Of a DNA stretch of 64,000 bases, positions 44,320-52,529 are shown one piece after another. A program made the position numbers and the translations under genes. Positions within the stretch are counted from its first letter, which is position 1. Each line of letters starts with the position of its first letter. The stretch covers positions 1 through 64,000 of the forward strand of contig CAYWUY010000001.1 in the NCBI GenBank assembly GCA_964461535.1, given 5' to 3'. The notes under the pieces are model-generated. The model was not told the origin of the DNA. It saw only the letters and a list, made by a program, of their open reading frames with translations, and ran no database searches. This DNA is from Flavipsychrobacter sp964461535. GTDB lineage: Bacteria; Bacteroidota; Bacteroidia; Chitinophagales; Chitinophagaceae.

Positions 44320-46200
44320 TTAACCCAGCATATCTTCCAGCGTTTCTTTTTTTACCAGTACAAACACTTTCTTGCCATTAGGCGTATACTCCGGTTGGCT
44401 ACAGGCAAATAATTCGTCTATCAATGCACGTTGTCCGTCAGAGTGAAATATATTAGACTTGCTTCTAGATAATCGGCGTGCCATATGTGCCAGCAAACTA
44501 TCGGTACGCTTACCAGCTATGTCTGTAGCTTCATGTTTTAAATGCTCTACTACCTCATCTATTACATGCTTTTCTTCGCCGGGACTTAACTCTGAAGGTA
44601 CACCTTGCACCACAAAGGTATGGTTGCCAAATGGGGTAATATCAAAACCTATTCTCGCCATATCTGGCAATACCTCTGTCAGTAATATTGAGTCAGACGG
44701 GCTTAATTCGTATGAAGTAGGAAACAATACCTGCTGCGATGGAGCCGAACTGTTGTTATACTGCTCTAATAATCGCTCATACCATATTCTTTCTAGGGCA
44801 CGGCGCACATGTACCAGCATCATACCCGATTTTACAGGTGTAGCTAAAATATCGCCATGTATAAGCAAGGTTGTATTTGCTGCATCTGTAGAGTGGTGGC
44901 TATCGGTATACAAGGTACTTTGCGAGGGTATAGTCTGCACACTGGGAAAACCCTGTACACTTTCATCCGGAGCCAATTGGTCATGGGTAGGGTCAGCATC
45001 AGTCAGCGGGTTCTTTGCTATCTCATACAAGTCTTTCCACTGTCTTAGGCTATCCTTTTTTTCTATAAAATGAGCTTGATTCCTATCTGTAAATACATTA
45101 AACAAATACTTCTTCTCTGTTTCTTGGCGAGTAACATCTGTTACCGGCATTTGCAAAGAAGACAACTGCTGTATTTCAGGGTTTAAAGTAAAATCTATTG
45201 ATGGAGCAATATTGTAACGTGCTAAAGCATGCTTCACCGCCGCATTAATATAGGTATACATCATTCTATCGTCCTCAAACTTCACCTCTTGTTTGGTAGG
45301 GTGCACGTTTACATCCACTCTAGATGGGTCTACCGTAAGAAATAAGGTATAAAAAGGGAATGCTTCTTTTTCTATTAGTCCTTCGTAGGCCGACACCACT
45401 GCATGGTGCAGATAGGCGCTTTTTATAAATCTGTTATTAATAAAGAAGAACTGCATGCCCCTTGTTCGGGTAGCAGCATCTGGCTTACCTATAAAACCCT
45501 TTATCTCTAATAGTTCTGTACTTTCTTCAGTAGGCACCAGTTTCTTTTCCCAAGTATTACCCAATAGCCCTACAATTCTTGATTTTAGGCTGCCTGAAGT
45601 AAGGTGGAAATGTTCTACCCCATTATTTATAAGACGAAAAGCCACAGCAGGATAGGCTAATGCCACCCTAGTGAACTCTTCTACTATATGTCTAAATTCG
45701 GTGGTAGGACTTTTAAGAAAATGACGGCGAGCCGGTACATTATAAAACAGGTTTTTAACCATTATGTTGGTACCCTGATTTACAGCGCAAGGCTCTTGCA
45801 ATTTTACCTCAGTTCCTTCTATTATTATTCTGGTGCCCAACTCGGCATCAGCTGTTTTTGTTTTTAATTCTACTTGTGTAACGGCAGCTATAGAGGCCAG
45901 CGCTTCACCCCTAAAACCCATAGTGCGAATGGTAAACAAGTCCTCAATACTTTTAATTTTTGAGGTGGCATGTCGCTCAAACGACATACGAGCATCAGTA
46001 GGGCTCATACCCTTACCGTTATCTATTACCTGAATCAGTTCTTTACCTGAATCTTTAATAAATAGCTGTATCTCAGTAGCACCTGCATCCACGGCATTCT
46101 CCAACAACTCTTTTACTGCAGACGCAGGACGCTGTATAACCTCTCCTGCGGCTATCTGATTAGCAATATGATCTGACAATAACTGAATGACGTCGGGCAC
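44320..46200 (-). CDS. mutL: DNA mismatch repair protein MutL (GTG start)
   Basis: A 626-aa MutL. The GTG at 46198-46200 gives MPDVIQLLSDHIANQIAAGE, the family N-terminus, so it is the natural start. The GHKL ATPase motifs are complete: ELLENAVDAGA, IDNGKGM, TMGFRGEAL. After a variable linker (about residues 335-430) the dimerisation domain follows. The endonuclease motif DQHA(x)2E(x)4E is degenerate (VHVRRALERIWYE), and the C-terminal CPHGRP-like motif reads TPNGKK, so nicking activity is doubtful. radA lies upstream on the same strand, 75 bp away. Confidence 0.95.
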   Translation of the reverse strand: MPDVIQLLSDHIANQIAAGEVIQRPASAVKELLENAVDAGATEIQLFIKDSGKELIQVIDNGKGMSPTDARMSFERHATSKIKSIEDLFTIRTMGFRGEALASIAAVTQVELKTKTADAELGTRIIIEGTEVKLQEPCAVNQGTNIMVKNLFYNVPARRHFLKSPTTEFRHIVEEFTRVALAYPAVAFRLINNGVEHFHLTSGSLKSRIVGLLGNTWEKKLVPTEESTELLEIKGFIGKPDAATRTRGMQFFFINNRFIKSAYLHHAVVSAYEGLIEKEAFPFYTLFLTVDPSRVDVNVHPTKQEVKFEDDRMMYTYINAAVKHALARYNIAPSIDFTLNPEIQQLSSLQMPVTDVTRQETEKKYLFNVFTDRNQAHFIEKKDSLRQWKDLYEIAKNPLTDADPTHDQLAPDESVQGFPSVQTIPSQSTLYTDSHHSTDAANTTLLIHGDILATPVKSGMMLVHVRRALERIWYERLLEQYNNSSAPSQQVLFPTSYELSPSDSILLTEVLPDMARIGFDITPFGNHTFVVQGVPSELSPGEEKHVIDEVVEHLKHEATDIAGKRTDSLLAHMARRLSRSKSNIFHSDGQRALIDELFACSQPEYTPNGKKVFVLVKKETLEDMLG

Positions 46201-46225
46201 CCTGGTGTATTTTTGTTTTAGCGCC

Positions 46226-46233
46226 CAAAGTTA
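46226..46233 (-). promoter_or_regulatory. Promoter -7 element (TAACTTTG) of mutL
   Basis: Exact TAnnTTTG on the minus strand, 25 bases before the GTG. Confidence 0.5.
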
Positions 46234-46275
46234 AGAATATTACCATAGTATGCTATCAGCCAGCTATACATAACA

Positions 46276-47646
46276 TTAAAACAACATTCGATATACATCT
46301 TCTACCTTGTTAACGGTCTTTACCTCTATTTTAAACTGAGATAAATTCAAACCCTTAGCATTAGCTTTTGGTATAAATATAACATCCATACCTAATTTAT
46401 CGGCTTCGGCTATTCTTTGGTCTATTCGGTTTACCGCTCTTATCTCTCCACTCAAGCCTATCTCGCCTACCAAACATATATTTGAAGGCAGTTCTTTGTC
46501 CTCATAAGAAGATAATAAAGAACAAACCACTGCCAGCTCTACCGATGGGTCTTCTATTTTCAGCCCTCCGGCCACATTTACAAACACATCTTTAGCACCA
46601 AAATGAAAACCACCTTTTTTCTCCAGAACAGCTAACAACAACTGCAACCTGCGTGGGTCTAGTCCGCTAACGGTACGTTGGGGAGTGCCATATACAGCCT
46701 GTGTTACCAATGCTTGTATCTCTATCATTATAGGTCTAAGGCCTTCCATAGTAGCCGCAATAGCTATACCACTAAGTGGTTCATCATGCTGAGACAATAG
46801 TATCTCCGATGGATTGCTTACCGGGCGCATGCCCTGTGTTACCATTTCATAAATGCCTAACTCTGAGGTAGAACCAAAACGATTTTTAAGCGTTCTTAAT
46901 ATTCTATAGGCATAATGACGATCGCCTTCAAACTGCAATACGGTATCTACTATATGCTCTAGCACTTTAGGCCCGGCTATAGAACCCTCTTTAGTTATAT
47001 GTCCTATTATAAATATAGGTATGTTACTGGCTTTGGCAAATCGCTGTAGCTCTGCCGCACACTCTCTTACTTGCGACACACTACCGGCAGCCGACTCCAC
47101 ATAAGGCGACTCCAGGGTTTGTATAGAATCTACTATCAGCAATTGAGGCTTTACTTTCTTCACCTCCTGAAATACGGTATTAGTATCCGTGGCATTAAGC
47201 AAATACAAATTGTTATTCTTAGCACCTACACGCTCTGCCCTTAGTTTTATTTGCTGAGCACTTTCCTCACCCGATATATATAAGGTAGTAATTTGCGACC
47301 ACTGTAAGGCTACCTGCAAAAACAAAGTTGATTTTCCTATACCCGGCTCTCCGGCTACTAGTATTACCGAACCAGGAACCAAGCCTCCACCTAATACCCT
47401 ATTCAACTCAGCGTCTGGTGTTACCATACGCGGATGTTCTACATGTACTATATCGTCTAGCCTATGCGCCTTCCTCAGTTCTTTGCCGGCCTCTTCCCAT
47501 ACCATGTTGTTACGCCCTTTGTCGTCTTTCTGCACTACCTCCTCTACAAAAGTATTCCACGCATTACACGACGGACATTTACCTGCCCATTTGGGAGATT
47601 CGAAACCACACTGTTGACAGAAAAATGCTGATTTGGTTTTTGCCAT
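46276..47646 (-). CDS. radA: DNA repair protein RadA (Sms)
   Basis: RadA is a RecA-related motor that extends recombination intermediates. 456 aa. N-terminal C4 zinc finger CQQCGFESPKWAGKCPSC (residues 10-27), then Walker A GEPGIGKST, Walker B QLLIVDSIQTL, the RadA-specific KNRFGSTSELG, and a C-terminal Lon-protease-like domain (from about 300, with DVFVNVAGGLKIEDPSVELA) lacking the protease dyad, as in the family. The ATG at 47646 is the usual start. Confidence 0.97.
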   Translation of the reverse strand: MAKTKSAFFCQQCGFESPKWAGKCPSCNAWNTFVEEVVQKDDKGRNNMVWEEAGKELRKAHRLDDIVHVEHPRMVTPDAELNRVLGGGLVPGSVILVAGEPGIGKSTLFLQVALQWSQITTLYISGEESAQQIKLRAERVGAKNNNLYLLNATDTNTVFQEVKKVKPQLLIVDSIQTLESPYVESAAGSVSQVRECAAELQRFAKASNIPIFIIGHITKEGSIAGPKVLEHIVDTVLQFEGDRHYAYRILRTLKNRFGSTSELGIYEMVTQGMRPVSNPSEILLSQHDEPLSGIAIAATMEGLRPIMIEIQALVTQAVYGTPQRTVSGLDPRRLQLLLAVLEKKGGFHFGAKDVFVNVAGGLKIEDPSVELAVVCSLLSSYEDKELPSNICLVGEIGLSGEIRAVNRIDQRIAEADKLGMDVIFIPKANAKGLNLSQFKIEVKTVNKVEDVYRMLF

Positions 47647-47737
47647 GCAACGAAGTTACACACATGCAAGCAAGGGGAAACATTTAGTGGATATGTTGTA
47701 AGGGAATTGAGTAAAAGAAATGATAATTTTTTAAATA

Positions 47738-47797
47738 ATGAGAGCCGCCGGAGGAATCCGGCAGCTCTTACTTACTAACCCATTAAATTCACAACTA
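47738..47797 (-). ncRNA. Candidate small RNA or radA leader element
   Basis: Predicted to start near 47796 from the promoter at 47801-47831. About 30 bases after the start, AGAGCTGCCGG pairs with CCGGCGGCTCT (plus-strand positions 47758-47768 and 47741-47751; one mismatch, loop ATTCCT). No open frame longer than five codons precedes the hairpin. After the hairpin comes an A/T-rich tract without a clean T-run, so it may end there as a ~60-nt RNA or continue into radA. I do not recognise the family. Confidence 0.4.
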
Positions 47798-47800
47798 GGG

Positions 47801-47831
47801 CAAAAGTAATCATTAGGGTAGTAGAAACAAA
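47801..47831 (-). promoter_or_regulatory. Consensus promoter (TTTG-N19-TACTTTTG) pointing toward radA
   Basis: On the minus strand TTTG (47831-47828), 19 bp, TACTTTTG (47808-47801): exact Bacteroidota consensus, 155 bp upstream of the radA ATG. Confidence 0.7.
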
Positions 47832-48130
47832 ATGAAGCCACATGATTTAACTATTGTTTTTTTTAATATGCGAAGTATTTACATTATTTAATCTGTAAGT
47901 AACTGATAATCAATTACTATACAAATACATTAGTCTACCAATCTAATTAAGCATTTTCATATTTGTGGATAACTTATGCCGGGCTAAACCGAAACACATA
48001 TACTATTTACACCATACCAACAAGGGGTTTATATCCACAAAAGCAGAAAATATGCATCATGCAGATTGGTGTAACTATAACAATTATTTTCTGGTTTAGT
48101 GTTGTAATTTGCACTGACTAAACATAACAT

Positions 48131-49864
48131 ATGATACAACGAGAATTTGTGCCTATTGAGAAATTAAAACGTAGTTACCTCCCTGATAATTTTACTGTAA
48201 CCAATTGGGCAAGCTTACAACCCTACTTTGATGAATTAAAAAATAGACCGCTAGATAATAAAGAAGTACTAGAACAGTGGCTGAAAGATGTAAGTGAGCT
48301 GGAAGCTGTAGTAAGCGAAGATGCTTGCTGGAGACAAATAAATATGACGCTGGACACTACCAATAAAAGCTATGAAGAAGCCTTTACTTTCTTCTGTATG
48401 GAGATAGAACCGGCTATGAAGCCTTATGCTTTTGAGCTTAACAAAAAACTATTGGAGTGCCCTTATAAAGATGCACTTGATACTAATGAATACTTTCCTT
48501 ATTTACGCAGTGTATCTAATTCGGTAGCCCTTTATAGAGAGGAGAATGTAGCCATACAAGCTGAGTTGAGTCTTAAAGCGCAGCAATTCGGGGCTATTTC
48601 AGGTGCTATGAGTATAGAGGTGGACGGAAAGGAATATACTTTGCAACAAGCAGCCAAGCTACTGCAAAGCCCTGATCGCCAGTACAGAGAAACCGTATTT
48701 AGAAAAATTGCAGAGCGCAGACTACAAGATAAAGACAAGCTGAACCAGTTATTCGACGAGCTCATAACAAGACGTCACACGGTAGCATTAAATGCCGGTT
48801 TTGATAATTACCGCGACTATAAGTTCAGGGAGTTAGGTCGTTTTGATTATACTATTGAAGATTGCTTCGCATTTCATGAAGCAGTAAAAGAACACATATT
48901 ACCCCTACAAAAAATGCTTAGCGAACATCGCCAACGCAAACTGGGATATGATGTTATGAAGCCTTGGGATACTGATGCCGAACCGGAAGGCACACTGCCA
49001 CTGCAACCATTTAAAGATGGCAACGAACTTACCGACAAAGCCATAGCTGTGTTTGACAAGCTTCGCCCCTTCTTTAGTGGCTGCCTGCGTACCATGAAAA
49101 CTATGCAGCGCTTAGACCTAGAAAGCCGCAAAGGCAAAGCACCGGGTGGCTACAACTGTCCGCTGGCTGAAACAGGAGTACCATTTATATTTATGAATGC
49201 TGCCGGGACCATGAGCGACGTTATTACCATGATGCACGAAGGGGGACATGCCATTCATTCTTTCTTGGCACACCATAAACCACTTTCTGCTTTTAAAGAA
49301 TATCCTATGGAGATAGCCGAGCTGGCCAGTATGAGTATGGAGCTCTTCTCTATGGAGCATTGGGATATATTCTTTAATAACGAACAAGAGCTGCATCGCG
49401 CTAAACTGGAAGAACTAGAGCGTTGTATATCTGTACTACCATGGATAGCTACAATAGATAAATTCCAACATTGGATATATACCCACCCTGGCCACAGCGT
49501 TAGCGATAGGGAAGCCGCTTGGAAGGAAATATTATCAGAATTCTCCAATGGCATTACCGACTGGACAGGCTTTGACGAATACCGCGCTAACTTCTGGCAA
49601 AAACAATTGCATTTGTTTGAAGTACCATTCTATTATATAGAATATGGTATAGCACAGTTGGGGGCACTAGCTATGTGGCGCCAATACCGCACCAATAAAG
49701 AGCAAGCACTTGACAACTATATGGCCGCATTGAGCGAGGGCTACACCAAAACGTTGAAAGAGCTGTACAGTATAGCAGGTATTCAGTTCGATTTATCTCC
49801 GGCATACGTTAAAGAACTTTCTAATTTTATAGCACCTATTATAAAAGATATGATGCACGACTAA
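48131..49864 (+). CDS. M3-family zinc oligoendopeptidase (PepF-like)
   Basis: A 577-aa thimet-type metallopeptidase that cleaves short peptides, cytoplasmic (no signal peptide). The zinc motif is MMHEGGHAIHSF (HExxH, about residues 366-377), with the third ligand region YPMEIAELASMSMELF. The N-terminal half is helical (oligoendopeptidase F N domain, about 100-180). Length is typical for M3B oligoendopeptidases. It stands alone, with no partner gene adjacent. Confidence 0.93.
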   Translation: MIQREFVPIEKLKRSYLPDNFTVTNWASLQPYFDELKNRPLDNKEVLEQWLKDVSELEAVVSEDACWRQINMTLDTTNKSYEEAFTFFCMEIEPAMKPYAFELNKKLLECPYKDALDTNEYFPYLRSVSNSVALYREENVAIQAELSLKAQQFGAISGAMSIEVDGKEYTLQQAAKLLQSPDRQYRETVFRKIAERRLQDKDKLNQLFDELITRRHTVALNAGFDNYRDYKFRELGRFDYTIEDCFAFHEAVKEHILPLQKMLSEHRQRKLGYDVMKPWDTDAEPEGTLPLQPFKDGNELTDKAIAVFDKLRPFFSGCLRTMKTMQRLDLESRKGKAPGGYNCPLAETGVPFIFMNAAGTMSDVITMMHEGGHAIHSFLAHHKPLSAFKEYPMEIAELASMSMELFSMEHWDIFFNNEQELHRAKLEELERCISVLPWIATIDKFQHWIYTHPGHSVSDREAAWKEILSEFSNGITDWTGFDEYRANFWQKQLHLFEVPFYYIEYGIAQLGALAMWRQYRTNKEQALDNYMAALSEGYTKTLKELYSIAGIQFDLSPAYVKELSNFIAPIIKDMMHD

Positions 49865-49900
49865 AAAAAGCATCACCTATTAAATATTTAATGAAAATGT

Positions 49901-49953
49901 GCGGGTAAGTATTGCAATATCTATTTTATACTATATTTGCTATGCTTACCTGC
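49901..49953 (+). promoter_or_regulatory. Promoter of the DUF4290-murA operon flanked by inverted GGTAAG arms
   Basis: The -7 element TATATTTG (49932-49939) has a TTG at 49912-49914 (17 bp). Arms GCGGGTAAG (49901-49909) and CTTACCTGC (49945-49953) are complementary at 8 of 9 positions and bracket the promoter. A related palindrome GGGTA-TT-TACCC lies in the leader at 50029-50040. Confidence 0.45.
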
Positions 49954-50065
49954 ATATTATAACTATAAAACAGACCATATCTTATTGGTCATTATTTTAA
50001 AAAAGTAACAAACTAAAAACATAACAAAGGGTATTTACCCGTATGTCAATACTTAAAGCTATTTA

Positions 50066-50827
50066 ATGGAATATAATACCACGCGTAGTCAGTTGATGAT
50101 GCCGGAATATGGCCGCAACGTGCAGAAGATGATAGAGTTTTTAACCACTATCGAGGATAGAGAGAAAAGACTAAGAAATGCCGAAGTGATCATTGAACTG
50201 ATGGGGACATTAAATCCTCATTTGAAAACCATAGAAGACTATAAACATAAGCTTTGGGATCATTTGTATCAAATGACAAACTTCAACTTAGAAGTAGACT
50301 CTCCTTATCCTCCACCTACGCGCGAATCTGTATTTAAAAAACCTAAAGTATTAGACTATCCACAATCTTCTATTCGCCACAGGCACCTAGGAAAAAATCT
50401 TGATGAGTTGCTGGAAAAAGCACTTGCAGAAACAGACCGCGAAAAACGCCAAGGCCTAACACAAGCTATAGGCTACTATATGAAGCTAGCCTACGGCAAC
50501 TGGCATAAAGAACCGGTACATGATGACATGATTAAAAATGAAATTCATGAATTATCGGGTGGTAGACTACAATACGAAACCGGTGGCTACCGTGTGCAAT
50601 ACGATAATAATCGTCCGCAGTTTAAGCATAAGAATAACAACAATAATAATCGCAATTTTAAAAACAATAATAACCAAGGCGGTCAGCAGCGTAATAACAA
50701 CTTCCGCGATAGGGATAACAGAGATAATAGAGACAACCGCGACAATAGAGATAATGGCGGCAACGGCGGCGGATACAATAAGTACAAGAATAACAACAAT
50801 AAATACAAGAACAACAAGAATAAATAA
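50066..50827 (+). CDS. DUF4290-family protein with an Asn/Arg/Asp-rich tail
   Basis: A 253-aa cytoplasmic protein. Residues ~1-175 form the DUF4290 domain (MEYNTTRSQLMMPEYGRNVQ at the start, ADTDREKR-like ETDREKRQGLTQAIGYYMKL later), conserved in Bacteroidota with no known function. The final ~65 residues are low-complexity, Asn/Arg/Asp/Gly/Lys-rich, with a tandem DNR repeat, suggesting a disordered, possibly RNA-binding tail (inference). murA starts 11 bp downstream, so the two are co-transcribed. Confidence 0.8.
   Translation: MEYNTTRSQLMMPEYGRNVQKMIEFLTTIEDREKRLRNAEVIIELMGTLNPHLKTIEDYKHKLWDHLYQMTNFNLEVDSPYPPPTRESVFKKPKVLDYPQSSIRHRHLGKNLDELLEKALAETDREKRQGLTQAIGYYMKLAYGNWHKEPVHDDMIKNEIHELSGGRLQYETGGYRVQYDNNRPQFKHKNNNNNNRNFKNNNNQGGQQRNNNFRDRDNRDNRDNRDNRDNGGNGGGYNKYKNNNNKYKNNKNK
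50706..50760 (+). repeat. In-frame tandem 9-bp repeat in the DUF4290 tail
   Basis: Roughly five units of the pattern GAtAAcaGa encode repeated Asp-Asn-Arg. Low-complexity coding repeat; may vary in copy number between strains. Confidence 0.7.
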
Positions 50828-50838
50828 TTATCCGCACT

Positions 50839-52143
50839 ATGAATGCTTTTGAAATAAGAGGTGGACGCCAACTAAAAGGTGACATTATACCTCAAGGGGC
50901 TAAAAACGAAGCACTGCAAGTATTATGTGCGGCTTTGCTTACCGATGAACCTGTAACACTCAATAATGTTCCTGATATTATTGATGTGAATACGCTTATT
51001 GAGCTATTGGTAGATATGGGGGTAGTAGTTACTAAAAATGCACCCAACTCTATTACGCTACAGTCATCAGGTATAGACCCGGATTATTTCACTACGCACA
51101 ATTTTAAAAAGAAATCAGGCAAGTTACGTGGTACTGTGATGCTGGCAGGTCCTATGCTAGCGCGCTTTCGTAAAGCCTACATACCCCAACCCGGAGGAGA
51201 CAAAATAGGCCGTAGAAGATTAGACACACACATTTTAGGCTTTGAAAAAATGGGTGTTTCCTTTCAATATGACGTAGAAAACCAAATGTTTTCACTGGAC
51301 GGCACTAATTTACATGGCACCTATTTATTAATGGAAGAACCCTCTGTAACGGGTACTGCCAATCTTATAATGGCAGCGGTGTTAGCAGAAGGTAATACCA
51401 CTATATATAATGCCGCTTGCGAACCCTATGTGCAACAGCTATGCAAAATGCTGAACAGCATGGGTGCCAAAATAACCGGCATAAGCAGCAATCTATTGCA
51501 CATTGAAGGGGTGAAAAAGCTACATGGTTGCACACACCGTCTGCTAGCAGACATGATTGAAGTAGGGTCTTTTATAGGCCTGGCTGCCATGACACAAAGT
51601 GAGATAACCATTAAGAATGCCGATGTTGCACAACTAGGTATTATCCCCGATATGTTTAAGAGAATGGGTATAGACTTCTCTGTAAACGGAGATGATATAT
51701 ATGTACCTGCTCAAGAACATTACAGGATTCAGAAATTCATAGATGGCTCTATACTTACTATATACGATCATCCTTGGCCGGGCTTTACGCCAGACCTAAT
51801 AAGTATTATGCTTGTAGTAGCTACCCAGGCTAAAGGCACAGTACTTATACATCAAAAAATGTTTGAGAGCCGTTTATTCTTTGTAGATAAGCTTATAGAA
51901 ATGGGTTCTCAGATAGTATTGTGCGACCCACACCGAGCCGTAGTTATAGGTTTAGATAAGCAGGTTCCGCTACGTGGTATAAACATGGTATCTCCTGATA
52001 TACGTGCCGGGGTAGCATTGCTTATTGCAGCACTATCGGCAAATGGTAAGAGTACTATCCAGAATATTCACCAAATAGATAGAGGCTACGAACGCATAGA
52101 TGAAAGATTGAATGCATTAGGTGCCGACATAAAAAGAATTTAA
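50839..52143 (+). CDS. murA: UDP-N-acetylglucosamine 1-carboxyvinyltransferase MurA, Asp-type active site
   Basis: MurA transfers enolpyruvate from PEP to UDP-GlcNAc, the first committed peptidoglycan step. 434 aa, normal length. Substrate residues are present (Lys22-Asn23 in GAKNEALQVL; late GINMVSPDIRAGVALL). The catalytic loop reads IPQPGGDKIGRR: Asp121 replaces the Cys that fosfomycin alkylates in most MurA. An Asp at this position keeps activity in other bacteria and gives intrinsic fosfomycin resistance. It follows the DUF4290 gene by 11 bp. Confidence 0.96.
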   Translation: MNAFEIRGGRQLKGDIIPQGAKNEALQVLCAALLTDEPVTLNNVPDIIDVNTLIELLVDMGVVVTKNAPNSITLQSSGIDPDYFTTHNFKKKSGKLRGTVMLAGPMLARFRKAYIPQPGGDKIGRRRLDTHILGFEKMGVSFQYDVENQMFSLDGTNLHGTYLLMEEPSVTGTANLIMAAVLAEGNTTIYNAACEPYVQQLCKMLNSMGAKITGISSNLLHIEGVKKLHGCTHRLLADMIEVGSFIGLAAMTQSEITIKNADVAQLGIIPDMFKRMGIDFSVNGDDIYVPAQEHYRIQKFIDGSILTIYDHPWPGFTPDLISIMLVVATQAKGTVLIHQKMFESRLFFVDKLIEMGSQIVLCDPHRAVVIGLDKQVPLRGINMVSPDIRAGVALLIAALSANGKSTIQNIHQIDRGYERIDERLNALGADIKRI

Positions 52144-52221
52144 GCCCCTAAAGTTTAACCATATACCCCAAATAAGCTAACATTTCAAAATACAAACAAG
52201 TATATTTACATTTAAGAGTAT

Positions 52222-52383
52222 ATGATACTGCGCAGCTTATTATACATTATTTCGGCTATACTTTTTTTAGGCTGGTTGGTGGGTTTCTTTATCTATAAAG
52301 GAGGGCCACTTATACATATGATGTTAGCCTTATCTGTAGTGTCACTAGTTATTGCCCTCTTTAGAAAAGAAGGTTTGGAATAG
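52222..52383 (+). CDS. 53-aa two-helix membrane protein (lmo0937/DUF5670-like)
   Basis: A small frame, ATG at 52222 and TAG at 52381-52383. The product begins MILRSLLYIISAILFLGWL, has two hydrophobic helices (about residues 4-24 and 30-48) separated by YKGGPLIHM, and ends RKEGLE. The helix-GG-x-IH-helix pattern is that of the tiny lmo0937/DUF5670 membrane proteins, function unknown. It lies between murA and dnaN on the same strand. Confidence 0.7.
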   Translation: MILRSLLYIISAILFLGWLVGFFIYKGGPLIHMMLALSVVSLVIALFRKEGLE

Positions 52384-52458
52384 GCTTAAATATTTATAAC
52401 CAACCATATACACATTAAAAATACAATACTGTAAATTCAATTTTCACTTGTTAGCTAT

Positions 52459-52467
52459 TTATCCACA
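52459..52467 (+). promoter_or_regulatory. DnaA box TTATCCACA upstream of dnaN
   Basis: Exact match to the DnaA-box consensus, 62 bp before the dnaN ATG and 36 bp before its -7 element. Could allow DnaA control of dnaN. Confidence 0.5.
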
Positions 52468-52503
52468 AAGCTATTAGCAGCCATAGGCTTGCCATCTATT
52501 TAT

Positions 52504-52511
52504 TATCTTTG
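52504..52511 (+). promoter_or_regulatory. Promoter -7 element (TATCTTTG) of dnaN
   Basis: Exact TAnnTTTG, 18 bases before the ATG at 52530; it also overlaps an upstream in-frame TTG, which therefore cannot be the start. Confidence 0.6.
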
Positions 52512-52529
52512 TTGCAAACATTGATATTC

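Larger units (their letters stand above)
47647..48130. other. AT-rich 484-bp intergenic region between divergent radA and the M3 peptidase gene
   Basis: Contains no convincing coding frame. It holds a consensus minus-strand promoter with a hairpin 30-60 bases downstream (candidate small RNA or radA leader), a very AT-rich stretch (about 47840-47960), one exact DnaA box on the minus strand (TGTGGATAA, 47964-47972) and one single-mismatch box (ATATCCACA, 48031-48039). Confidence 0.7.

Noticed and set aside
47750..47757. GGAGGAA as a ribosome-binding site on the plus strand
   Set aside because: It is inside a hairpin and no open frame follows at a suitable distance; other genes here do not use strong Shine-Dalgarno sites.
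50706..50760. Tandem short repeats that could suggest a CRISPR-like array
   Set aside because: The units are 9 bp, contiguous, without spacers and in frame, encoding the DUF4290 tail.
52509..52529. Upstream TTG start for dnaN
   Set aside because: The TTG overlaps the TATCTTTG -7 element; the ATG at 52530 gives the normal clamp N-terminus.
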